44,371 bases of DNA, from positions 1-44,371 of the forward strand of contig JACCVQ010000046.1 of the NCBI GenBank assembly GCA_013698095.1, in the 5' to 3' direction. This document shows positions 19,579 through 28,549 of this stretch, piece after piece. A model generated the notes under the pieces. The model was not told the DNA's origin and searched no databases. It saw only the letters and a list, made by a program, of their open reading frames with translations. Numbering within the stretch: position 1 is the first letter of the stretch; every line of letters begins with the position of its first letter. A program made the translations under genes and the position numbers. This DNA is from Chloroflexota bacterium. GTDB lineage: Bacteria; Chloroflexota; Limnocylindria; Limnocylindrales; CSP1-4.

Positions 19579-22500
19579 ATGATCCGATCCAACAATCGTC
19601 GGGCGACGCGGGCGGCCGTGTGCGGTCTGGCCATCGCCCTCGGCGCGGCACTCGTGCCGGCCGCGACGGTATCGGCCGCGGCGCCGACCACCCGTCTGTC
19701 CAAGGCAGAGCACCAGCTGATCGCCGAGGCGCGGGCGCGCGGCGAGCAGTCGATCACGGTGCTGATCGCGACCACCCCGGGATCTGCTGGCACCGTCATG
19801 TCAGGTCTCAAGGCTCTCGGTGGCGTCACCCGCTACCGCGAAGACGACGTCAAGTACCTCCGGGCCACCGTACCGCTCGACAAGGTCGAGGCTGCGGCCG
19901 GGCTCAAGGGTGTTCGCGCGCTCGATGTCGATGAGGTCCTCGCCATTCCGGACGTCCGTCCAGCGGATGGGGTCGAGGGCATCCAGGGCGTGGCTCCCCA
20001 GACGGCACCGGGCGCCGGGACGCCCGCGGTCAACTCCTACATGCCGACCGGCGATACCGGAGCCGCCCAGTTCGTCGCCGCCCATCCGACATGGGATGGC
20101 CGCGGGGTGACGATCGGGATCGTCGACTCGGGCGTGACCCTCGACCACCCCAGCCTCCTGACGACGTCGACAGGCGAGCGCAAGATCGTCGACTGGGTGA
20201 CCGGGACCGACCCGTTCAGCGACGACGACCCGACCTGGGTCAACATGGCGGCCGTGGTCAGCGGCGCGTCGTTCAGTTTCGCTGGCACGACATACACCGC
20301 GCCGGTCGCGGGCAGCTATCGAATTGGACGCCTCAATGAGGCCGACCCTCGCCTCGGCGGAGAGGTGGGCAACAACCTCAACCGTGACGGCGATACGACT
20401 GACCGCTACGCCGTTCTCTGGAATACCAGCACGAACGATGTCTGGGTCGACGCCAACACGAACAACAGCTTCGCCGACGAGCCGGCGATGACCGACTACA
20501 AGGTCCGCAACGATGTCGGCACCTTCGGCATCGACAACGCGGCGACGCCGATCCGCGAGTCGATGCCGTTCGTCGTCCAGACCGACGGCAAGAACAAGTT
20601 CGTCAACATCGGGATCGTGTCCGGTGCGCACGGTTCGCACGTCGCGGGCATCGCCGCCGGCAAATCCCTCTTCGGCGGGGCCATGGATGGCGCCGCACCC
20701 GGGGCGAAGATCGTCTCGTCGCGCGCCTGCATGTTCATCACTGGCTGCACGGCACATGCCCTGTTCGAGGGCATGATCTTCGTTGCCAAGCAGGGCAACG
20801 TCGACGTCATCAACATGTCGATCGGCGGGCTGCCGGCTCTCAACGACGGCAACAATGCGCGAGCCGTCCTGTACAGCGACCTGATCGAGAAGTACAACGT
20901 CCAGATGTTCATCTCGGCCGGCAACAGTGGCGCCGGGCTGAACACGATCGGCGATCCGTCCGTTGCGACAAAGGTGATGTCGATGGGCTCGTACATCACC
21001 GACGACACCTGGCGGACCAACTACGGCTCCGACTCGACGGAGGCCGACAACCTTCATCCGTTCAGTTCCCGCGGTCCGCGCGAGGACGGCGGCTTCAAGC
21101 CGCAGGCGGTCGCCCCGGGCTCTGCGATCTCGACGACTCCGCTGTGGCAGGCCGGTGGACCCCTCGTGGGGACTTACGACCTGCCGCCGGGCTACTCGAT
21201 GTTCAACGGCACCTCCATGGCCTCGCCCCAGGGCGCAGGCGTCGGTGCGCTCCTTGTCAGCGCCGCCCAGCAGTCCGGCGCTCAGCACCAGCCGGCCCAG
21301 ATCCGCCAGGCGCTGATCTCGACATCGCGGTACTTGACCGGCTATCAGGCCTCGGACCAGGGCAATGGCCTGCTTGACACCGCCGCTGCCTGGAACCTGC
21401 TCAAGACCAACATCAAGACGGCCGACATTTCGTCGGCGGTCGAGAACCACAGCCCTCTCGCTGCGTTCCTCGCGACGCCCGGCGTCGGTCCGGGCATCTA
21501 CGATCGCGACGGAACCACTCAGGTCGGTGTCAGCTACACCCGGACGTACACGTTCAAGCGGACCTCGGGTCCGGGCGGAACCACGACCTACAACCTGGGC
21601 TGGGTCGGCAACGACGGGACGTTCAGTTCGGCTGGCTCCATTGCCCTGCCGCTCAACGTCGCCAAGACCCTCGTCGTCACGGTCAACGCGGCGACGGTCG
21701 GGCTCCACTCGGCCATCCTCAACGTCAACGATCCAGCCACGGCCGGGATCGACTATCAGACGATGAACACAGTCGTCGCTGCCGAGACGTTCTCGGCCGG
21801 CTCGAACTTCGCGGTGACCAAGAGCGGGACGATCGGTCGGAACCAGACGAAGAGCTACTTCTACAACGTTCCGGCCGGAACCCCCGCATTCAAGGTCGAT
21901 ATCACCGTTGACGGAACCTCGACCGACCGGTCCGCGGCCGGCACCGGCCAGGTCCGCTTCCTGCGGTTCCATCCGTGGGGCGTCGGGATCGAGTCGAATT
22001 CGACCCCGCACAGTTACAACCCCGTCAACGCCGGATGTGGCCAGAACTGCACCGTCGCATCGGCTTCGAGCAGGACGCAGTCCAACCCGGCGCCGGGCGT
22101 CTGGGAAGTCGTCGTCGAGGCGCGCCGGACGTCGGACACGGCAAATGCGCCGTTCGTCCTGACGGCTTCGATCCTCGGGGCAACGATCACGCCGAATCCC
22201 GATGTCATCGCCAGCGCGACGATCGGCGTTCCGATCGCCCGCTCGTACACCGCAACGAACACGCTCGGAGCGTTCACCGGCCGGATGGTCGGCACCACCC
22301 TCGGCAGCGCTCGTCGCGGGGTGTTCTCGATCGCCAACCTCGCCACGCAGCAGTACGCCACCACGGTGACGGCCGGTTCGACGTCCTTCCGGGCGACGAT
22401 CGGCTCTCCGTCCGACCCTGGGGCAGACCTCGACCTGTTCGTCTTCAACTGCACCAGCGGGACCTGCGTCCTGGCCGGACAGTCGGCGGACGGCGACTCC

Positions 22501-22812
22501 GAGGAATCGGTGACCATCGCCAACCCGGCTGCCGGGACCTGGGTGGTCCTGGTCGATGGCTTCGCCGTCCCAGCCGGGACGACGACGTACAGGTACATCG
22601 ACGTCTTTGGCAACCCGGCCTTCGGCTCCATTGCCGTCACGGACGCCAACGGCCTTCGGCCGAGCGGCGCCTCGTGGACGGTTCCGGCCTCGGTCACGGC
22701 CAATGCCGCGCCCGCCGCGGGCCGGGTCCTGTACGGCAACGTCCAGGTCCGGACCGACGGCAATGTCCTTGTCGGCCAGTCCGACGTGATCATCGAGGCC
22801 GTCAACCCGTAA
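19579..22812 (+). CDS. Secreted S8 (subtilisin-like) serine peptidase with C-terminal extracellular domains
   Basis: Signal peptide MIRSNNRRATRAAVCGLAIALGAALVPAATVSAAA; D/H/S motifs GIVDSGVTLDHP, HGSHVAGIAAG, GTSMASPQGAG; PPC-like C-terminal repeats. Confidence 0.93.
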   Translation: MIRSNNRRATRAAVCGLAIALGAALVPAATVSAAAPTTRLSKAEHQLIAEARARGEQSITVLIATTPGSAGTVMSGLKALGGVTRYREDDVKYLRATVPLDKVEAAAGLKGVRALDVDEVLAIPDVRPADGVEGIQGVAPQTAPGAGTPAVNSYMPTGDTGAAQFVAAHPTWDGRGVTIGIVDSGVTLDHPSLLTTSTGERKIVDWVTGTDPFSDDDPTWVNMAAVVSGASFSFAGTTYTAPVAGSYRIGRLNEADPRLGGEVGNNLNRDGDTTDRYAVLWNTSTNDVWVDANTNNSFADEPAMTDYKVRNDVGTFGIDNAATPIRESMPFVVQTDGKNKFVNIGIVSGAHGSHVAGIAAGKSLFGGAMDGAAPGAKIVSSRACMFITGCTAHALFEGMIFVAKQGNVDVINMSIGGLPALNDGNNARAVLYSDLIEKYNVQMFISAGNSGAGLNTIGDPSVATKVMSMGSYITDDTWRTNYGSDSTEADNLHPFSSRGPREDGGFKPQAVAPGSAISTTPLWQAGGPLVGTYDLPPGYSMFNGTSMASPQGAGVGALLVSAAQQSGAQHQPAQIRQALISTSRYLTGYQASDQGNGLLDTAAAWNLLKTNIKTADISSAVENHSPLAAFLATPGVGPGIYDRDGTTQVGVSYTRTYTFKRTSGPGGTTTYNLGWVGNDGTFSSAGSIALPLNVAKTLVVTVNAATVGLHSAILNVNDPATAGIDYQTMNTVVAAETFSAGSNFAVTKSGTIGRNQTKSYFYNVPAGTPAFKVDITVDGTSTDRSAAGTGQVRFLRFHPWGVGIESNSTPHSYNPVNAGCGQNCTVASASSRTQSNPAPGVWEVVVEARRTSDTANAPFVLTASILGATITPNPDVIASATIGVPIARSYTATNTLGAFTGRMVGTTLGSARRGVFSIANLATQQYATTVTAGSTSFRATIGSPSDPGADLDLFVFNCTSGTCVLAGQSADGDSEESVTIANPAAGTWVVLVDGFAVPAGTTTYRYIDVFGNPAFGSIAVTDANGLRPSGASWTVPASVTANAAPAAGRVLYGNVQVRTDGNVLVGQSDVIIEAVNP

Positions 22813-22833
22813 CCAACCTGCAGAACCGTCTGG

Positions 22834-22856
22834 GACCCCCGGCGTCGCCGGGGGTC
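22834..22856. terminator. Bidirectional hairpin terminator
   Basis: GACCCCCGGC-GTC-GCCGGGGGTC perfect 10-bp stem between convergent genes. Confidence 0.7.
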
Positions 22857-22897
22857 TCATCATGTCTGGGCCCGATTGGCGTCCTCGGCGCGACGGA

Positions 22898-23302
22898 TCA
22901 ATAGGGCTCGGTGAACGCCGGGTTCTCGCACAGTCGGAAGGCGCCCGGGCCGGTGACGCGATAGTCGAGCGACGTCCCCCTGGCAGTGACCACGATGTGA
23001 TGGCCATCGACCAGAGCCTGCGTGTACAGCTCCCCCTCTTTGGGGCAGCCCAGGGCCCCGTCCGACCAGGTCGTCGATTCCATGGTCACGACCGAAACCT
23101 CGGCGGCCTCCACGGCCAATCGCTTCGCGGCATCAGCCACGACCGGGTCCAGGATGGGCTTGAGTTCCGGGGCGGTGGCCGCGGACGGCAGGCTCGAAGG
23201 GGCCGAGGCCGGTTCGCTCGGCCGACTCGCGGAAGAGCCACTGCCCGAGCAGCCCACGAGCAGTGCGGCAAAGCCTGCGGCAGCGACCAGAACGGTTTTC
23301 AT
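22898..23302 (-). CDS. Putative lipoprotein
   Basis: MKTVLVAAAGFAALLVGCSGSGSS lipobox-like; conserved-looking TTWSDGALGCPKEGELYTQALVDGHHIVV. Confidence 0.7.
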   Translation of the reverse strand: MKTVLVAAAGFAALLVGCSGSGSSASRPSEPASAPSSLPSAATAPELKPILDPVVADAAKRLAVEAAEVSVVTMESTTWSDGALGCPKEGELYTQALVDGHHIVVTARGTSLDYRVTGPGAFRLCENPAFTEPY

Positions 23303-23478
23303 CCAAACAATCGTAGGTCTGACGCGAGACCCCTGCGCAAGGTTGGTGACATCGGGCAACGCTTTACCTCGTGGACCGGGACCATCGGCGGGGATCGTTG
23401 GTACCCTTGGCGACCAAGAGCTGGGCCGTTCGGGAGACGGCCGGCGCAACGGTTCGCCACTGTGGTTTGGAGGCCTAC

Positions 23479-25731
23479 ATGCATCGACGCTTTGTCGCGC
23501 TCGCGGCAACGCTTGTTCTCGCCTTGTCCGCGACCGGGGCAGCGGCCGCGCCGCCCGCGAGCCGGGACGCGCTCCGATCGACGTCCGTCCTGGACAAGAC
23601 ATCCGCGATCGTCGTCTTCAAGCAGCTGCCCCTCGCGACCTACGACGGACGCATCGTGGGCTACGAGAAGACGCGGGTGTCGAGCGGCAAGCTCAACCCG
23701 AACAGCGCCGCCGCCAGGAAGTACGTCGGTTACCTCGCGACGAAGCATTCGGCGTTCCAGAAGTGGCTCCAGACCAACGTGCCGAGCGCGAAGATCACCT
23801 CGCGGTACTACACGACCCTGAACGCGGTCGCGGTCAAGCTCAACGGCAGCGCGATCGGCAAGCTCAGCGCCAACAGCGACGTTCTCGCCGTCGAGTACAA
23901 CGCCCTGTACCGACCCGACATGAGCGAGAGCCACAAGATCATCAACGCGGCCGGGGCCTGGGCCGCGGCCGGTGGCCGGGCCGACGCCGGCCGGGGCGTC
24001 AAGGTCGGAATCATCGATTCCGGCGTCGACTACCGTCATCCGTTCTTCGATCCGACCGGCTTCAGCTACCCCGCCGGCTTCCCGAAGTGCGACGCGGCGA
24101 ACAGGACCGGCAGCACGTGCAAGAACGTCAGCCCCAAGGTCATCGTCGCCAAGGTCTTCTACAACAAGAACAATCAGACCAACTATGACGCCCTGCCCGT
24201 TGCGGACGTCGGCAGCCACGGGACCCACGTCGCCGGCACGGTCGCCGGCGTCGTCGGCAAGACCGCGATCGTCGAGGGCGTCCCGATCGACGACATGTCG
24301 GGCGTCGCTCCCGGGGCCTGGCTCGGCAACTACAACGTCTTCCCGGGTGAGGTCCAGAACGCTCGCAGCGAGGACATCCTCAACGCCGTCGAGGCGGCTG
24401 TGCTCGACGGCATGGACGTGCTCAACCTGTCGCTCGGGGGTGGGTATCACGGCAACAACGACCTGCTCGCGAAGGGCCTCGACACCGCGGTCGCCGCGGG
24501 CGTCGTCGTCGTCGCCTCGGCCGGCAACGAAGGACCGGGCGGCTTCACCATCGGTTCGCCGGGACGTGCCCGCGACATCATCACGGTCGGCGCCAGCTCC
24601 AACCAGCACTTCGTCGGCCAGCCCCTGAGCTACACGGGCGGAACGGCTCGCGCGGCTGTCGGGGACTTTGCTCCGATGCCGGCCGGCACGTTCACGATCG
24701 TGGACACGGCCGGCAACGGCTGTACTGCGGCCAGCATCCCCGCCACGGTCTCGGGCAAGGTCGCGATCATCAATCGCGGCGTCTGCACGTTCAGCCAGAA
24801 GGTCGCCAATGCCAAGGCAGCCGGCGCGATCGGCGTCGTCGTCGTGAATAACGTCGCGGGCGATCCGACCGCCATGGGCAGCTCGGAAGGCTTCGACGAC
24901 GACATCCCCGCGGTCATGATCTCGAACACCGATGGGGCGGCGCTCCGGGCGGCCCATCCGGCCACGATCACGGTGGCTGCCTCCTTCAGCGAGTTCATCA
25001 CCGAGAACGCCGACATCATGGCCGGCTTCAGCAGCCAGGGCCCCACCAACGTCGACTACAGGATCAAGCCGGACCTCACTTCGGTGGGTGTCAACGTCCT
25101 GAGCTCCGAGGCGTGCGACACGACCGCCCCGTGCGGCAACGAAGGCGACTGGGCGTTCTACGCCGGGACGTCGATGTCGTCGCCGCATGTGGCCGGCTCG
25201 GCCGCCGTCCTGCGCGGTCTCCACCGAGGCTGGACCCCGGCCCAGATCAAGTCGGCTCTCGTCAACACCTCGGACCTGGTCGCGCGCAACGCATTCGACG
25301 CTTCGACGACCGTCGGTCCGATGATCCAGGGCGCCGGACGCGAGGACCTCACCGAGGCCGCCTCGACCGATGCCACGTTCTGGCCCGTGAGCGCGAGCTT
25401 CGGCCGGATCAACGCGAGCAGGACCAACGCCACCTCGATGGCGATCAGGGTCAGCAACCTGACCGGCGCGTCGCGGACGTTCGCGGTCGCGGAGCTCAAG
25501 TTCACCCCGGGCGTCGACCGAGTCGGCCTGTACGGCGGTGGCACCACCAGCGCCGGCGACAGTCGGATCACGACCCCGACCTCGATCACTGTTCCGGCCA
25601 ATTCCAGTGCGACGCTGACGATCACCGTCAACGCCGGACAGCCCAATGGCACCGTGGCCCAGGGCTGGCTCAAGCTGACCGGTGGCGGCGACGAGTACCA
25701 GGTCGCCTACTGGGCCCAGGTCGCGCCCTGA
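23479..25731 (+). CDS. Secreted S8 serine peptidase with inhibitor-I9-like propeptide and PA domain
   Basis: GGAGG SD; signal peptide MHRRFVALAATLVLALSATGAAAA; GIIDSGVDYRHP, GSHGTHVAGTVAG, GTSMSSPHVAGSAA; PA-like KVAIINRGVCTFSQKVANAKAAGAIGVVVVNN. Confidence 0.95.
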   Translation: MHRRFVALAATLVLALSATGAAAAPPASRDALRSTSVLDKTSAIVVFKQLPLATYDGRIVGYEKTRVSSGKLNPNSAAARKYVGYLATKHSAFQKWLQTNVPSAKITSRYYTTLNAVAVKLNGSAIGKLSANSDVLAVEYNALYRPDMSESHKIINAAGAWAAAGGRADAGRGVKVGIIDSGVDYRHPFFDPTGFSYPAGFPKCDAANRTGSTCKNVSPKVIVAKVFYNKNNQTNYDALPVADVGSHGTHVAGTVAGVVGKTAIVEGVPIDDMSGVAPGAWLGNYNVFPGEVQNARSEDILNAVEAAVLDGMDVLNLSLGGGYHGNNDLLAKGLDTAVAAGVVVVASAGNEGPGGFTIGSPGRARDIITVGASSNQHFVGQPLSYTGGTARAAVGDFAPMPAGTFTIVDTAGNGCTAASIPATVSGKVAIINRGVCTFSQKVANAKAAGAIGVVVVNNVAGDPTAMGSSEGFDDDIPAVMISNTDGAALRAAHPATITVAASFSEFITENADIMAGFSSQGPTNVDYRIKPDLTSVGVNVLSSEACDTTAPCGNEGDWAFYAGTSMSSPHVAGSAAVLRGLHRGWTPAQIKSALVNTSDLVARNAFDASTTVGPMIQGAGREDLTEAASTDATFWPVSASFGRINASRTNATSMAIRVSNLTGASRTFAVAELKFTPGVDRVGLYGGGTTSAGDSRITTPTSITVPANSSATLTITVNAGQPNGTVAQGWLKLTGGGDEYQVAYWAQVAP

Positions 25732-25759
25732 CCTGAGCCTCCGTCCACCAGGACGCGAG

Positions 25760-25787
25760 AACGGCCCCGGCACGCGCCGGGGCCGTT
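25760..25787. terminator. Hairpin terminator
   Basis: AACGGCCCCGGC-ACGC-GCCGGGGCCGTT perfect 12-bp stem. Confidence 0.75.
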
Positions 25788-25836
25788 CGGATTCCGGGTG
25801 GACGCTGGAGGAGGCCGACGTCCCTCAGAATCTGGC

Positions 25837-25878
25837 GGTGATCAGGCGCCGGTGATCAGGCGCCGGTGATCAGGCGCT
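25837..25878. repeat. 3 x 14-bp tandem repeat at the stop codon of the BTAD regulator
   Basis: GGTGATCAGGCGCC GGTGATCAGGCGCC GGTGATCAGGCGCT. Confidence 0.9.
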
Positions 25879-26679
25879 CGTCACGAGGACTGGGCTGAAC
25901 GGCCCGGACTCATAGGTGTAGTCGAGTTCCGCCGCGCGGTCGCGTGACCGGGCAGCGGCCGTCGCCAGGGCCATCCGATAGATCGCCTCGGTCTCCGGCA
26001 GCGGCCGGACCGCGAGCTCCGTGTCCAGGATCGCGCACACCCGACGGTACTGGCGGACCACCTGTGATCGCGACCCGGACCGGCCGTAGGTCGCGATCAG
26101 GACCGCGTGGGCCTCCTCGCGCAACGGATCGCGGGCCACCAACTCGCTGGCAACATGGCGGGCTCCGGTGTTGTCGTCGATGTCGAGGCGGTCCTGCGCG
26201 ACGCCGGCGAGAAGGTCCTCGTACAGATCCGACAGGCGCTCCCGGTCGGCGGCGAAGCACTCGTGGCCGAGCCCTTCGAGCAGATCTCCGTCGTACAGCC
26301 CGACCGCCCGCTCGCGATCGACCGGATCGTCGCTGCCGGCGAGGGTCTCGAACGCGTCGACGTCGAGCTGGAGCGAGATGTCGCGGTGGAGGCCGATCGT
26401 GTCCTGGTCCGCCTCGAGCCAATGATCTGCGTCCAGGCCGATGCCGGTCAGGGTGGAGCGGATGAGCCAGAGGGCCTGGCGCAGGGACGCCGACGATGGC
26501 ACCCCGGCCTCGGGCCACAACTCGGCCGCCAGCGTGTCACGCAGGCGGGGCCTGGGCCGGAGGACGAGCAAGGCCATCAGCGCCTGGGCGTGCCGACCCC
26601 CGATGCGGATGGCGGCGTCCCCGGCCAGGATCTCCATCCGGCCGAGGAGGCGAACCTCGAGCGTGGTCTTGGCGCTCAT
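25870..26679 (-). CDS. BTAD-domain (SARP/AfsR-type) transcriptional regulator
   Basis: LEVRLLGRMEILAGDAAIRIGGRHAQALMALLVLRPRPRLRDTLAAELWPEAGVPSSASLRQALWLIRSTL winged helix; BTAD RHVASELVARDPLREEAHAVLIATYGRSGSRSQVVRQYRRVCAILDTELAVRPLPETEAIYR. Confidence 0.92.
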   Translation of the reverse strand: MSAKTTLEVRLLGRMEILAGDAAIRIGGRHAQALMALLVLRPRPRLRDTLAAELWPEAGVPSSASLRQALWLIRSTLTGIGLDADHWLEADQDTIGLHRDISLQLDVDAFETLAGSDDPVDRERAVGLYDGDLLEGLGHECFAADRERLSDLYEDLLAGVAQDRLDIDDNTGARHVASELVARDPLREEAHAVLIATYGRSGSRSQVVRQYRRVCAILDTELAVRPLPETEAIYRMALATAAARSRDRAAELDYTYESGPFSPVLVTSA

Positions 26680-26980
26680 CCAGCCCCTCACGAAGGTGCG
26701 GCGAGCGCCCGGCGTTCCCCCCAGAGGAGCCGGGCGCTGCCGACCGTCCGACTGGCGGTCCCCCCAGGGCCCGTCAGCCTCGATCCCCCAAGGACGGACA
26801 ACCCCTCGACCGTCCCTGTCAGATGTGTGTTCCCCCCGGACACTCCACCGATGACGGTCATGCTCGTCGTGCGGGTGACTGCTGGGTGAGCGCAGCAACG
26901 ACACGCCAGGTGTCGGCCAGCCGACACCCCAAGAGTGAACGAATCGACCGGCGACGCCCCCCGCTACACTGAGGCCCATC

Positions 26981-28549
26981 GTGCCGACCGCCCTCATCGC
27001 GTTCGACTTCGACCCCCTCCTGCGGCTCGCCGACGGCGCCGTGCGCTGGGAGACGGTAGCGATCGCCGCGACCCTGTTCGTCGCCCTGGCAGTCGCCGGC
27101 GTGGCGGCCCGCGCGGCCGGTCTGCGGGCCGACGACCTGCTCTTCGTCGTGCTCGGGGTCGTTCCCGGAGCCGTCGTCGGCGGTCGGCTCGGCTACGTCA
27201 TCCTTCATCCGGACTTCTTCCTCGCCGCGCCGGGCCGGGTCCTCGACCCGGTGAGCGGCAGCCTGGAGCTGACCGTCGCCGTCGTGGGCGGGGCGGTGAC
27301 GGGGTCCCTCGTGGCCGTTCTGCTCGACGGACGGCCCGGGCCGTGGCTCCACGTCATGACGCTCCCGACCCTGTTCGCGCTGTCGGTGGGCAAGCTGGCG
27401 ACCGTTCTCGGCGGAACCGGGCAAGGCCTGCCGACGAGCGGCGAACCGGCGACTGTGTACCTCGGGCAGGGTCCGTGGGGGTCACTCGGTCCGGCAATCC
27501 CGGCGATCCCGAGCCAGGCCCTCGAGGCGATGGCCGCGGCGGTGGTCCTCGGGCTCATCCTGCTCGCCGGCCTTGCGGCGCCCCTTCGCCGTCGCGACGG
27601 CCGGCTGTTCCTGATCGCGCTTGGTCTGTGGGCAATCGCGCGGGCGACCGTCGCCTCCACGTGGCGCGATCCGATCGTCCTCGGGCCGCTCCGGACCGAG
27701 CAGATCATCGACCTGGTGGTAGCAGCCGGCTCGTTGCTCCTCGCGACGACGATCGTCCTGAGAGGCGACGACGACGGGTCACCCGAGCGTGCCCGCCTGC
27801 CGGGTCCTGGCGAGGCCGATCCCGCCTGGCCCCGCGAGGTTGATCCGGGCCCGCTGAGGCCGATCCGGCCGGCTGAGGCGCTATCAGTCGGCGGCTGCTC
27901 GCGGCGCGGGTTCGTCGCTGTCGCGCTCGTCCGCGGCCTCGATCATTGTCGAACCGCTCGCCGGCGCCGCGAGGGCGGCGTCCAGGCGGCGATTGGCCGC
28001 CGCGCTGGCCGTCCGGATCGGGACGTTCAGTGCCGTGGCCGTGGCGACGACCAGGTGGAGTTGCCGGCCGGACGCCTCCAGCTGGGGCTCGACGGTGGCC
28101 CGGATCCGGCGAAGGTAGGCGCGGGCGGCCAGCTCGCCCGTCGCCGGAAGGACAATCCGGAAACGTGCGCGGCCGTCGACGTGGACCTCGTCGCTGCCCC
28201 GGGCGGCGCTGCGCAGCGTCCGCTCGAGCATCGCCACGGCTTCGTCCGGGGGTCCCTCGTCCCACGCGGCTGGTTCTGGCGATGGGCCGGACAGGCCGCC
28301 GAGCGCGACGACGGCAATCGTCGTGGCCGCGCGTGGCGTGGTGGGGGTCGCGGGTCCAGCCGAGCGCGTTCGGCGCGACGGTGGCGGCGCGCCGCTCGCC
28401 TGATCTGGTGCGTCGTCCGACGCGGCGGACGGCCCGGCCGGGGCATCGCCCCCGCCGAGGAACGACTCGATGGAGCGGTTCACCTTCTCGTGGTCGTCAT
28501 CGAGCGGAGGCAGGGAGAACTTGCGCCGGCCGCGTCGCGACGTCGGTGA
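26981..28549 (+). CDS. Lgt-like (prolipoprotein diacylglyceryl transferase family) paralog, divergent; real 3' end uncertain
   Basis: GAVVGGRLGYVILHPDFFLAAPGRVLDPVSGSLELTVAVVGGAVTGS; membrane core ends near 27760 but ORF stays open to 28549, antisense to the next gene. Confidence 0.65.
   Translation: MPTALIAFDFDPLLRLADGAVRWETVAIAATLFVALAVAGVAARAAGLRADDLLFVVLGVVPGAVVGGRLGYVILHPDFFLAAPGRVLDPVSGSLELTVAVVGGAVTGSLVAVLLDGRPGPWLHVMTLPTLFALSVGKLATVLGGTGQGLPTSGEPATVYLGQGPWGSLGPAIPAIPSQALEAMAAAVVLGLILLAGLAAPLRRRDGRLFLIALGLWAIARATVASTWRDPIVLGPLRTEQIIDLVVAAGSLLLATTIVLRGDDDGSPERARLPGPGEADPAWPREVDPGPLRPIRPAEALSVGGCSRRGFVAVALVRGLDHCRTARRRREGGVQAAIGRRAGRPDRDVQCRGRGDDQVELPAGRLQLGLDGGPDPAKVGAGGQLARRRKDNPETCAAVDVDLVAAPGGAAQRPLEHRHGFVRGSLVPRGWFWRWAGQAAERDDGNRRGRAWRGGGRGSSRARSARRWRRAARLIWCVVRRGGRPGRGIAPAEERLDGAVHLLVVVIERRQGELAPAASRRR

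Noticed and set aside
19801-23007. 1068-aa minus-strand ORF (also 23299..25773 minus, 31111..32580 minus, 28470..30980 plus, 36231..38336 plus, 15535..16932 minus)
   Set aside because: Antisense or frame-shadow ORFs of clear genes in a high-GC genome; Arg/Gly/Asp-rich sequence with no recognisable family
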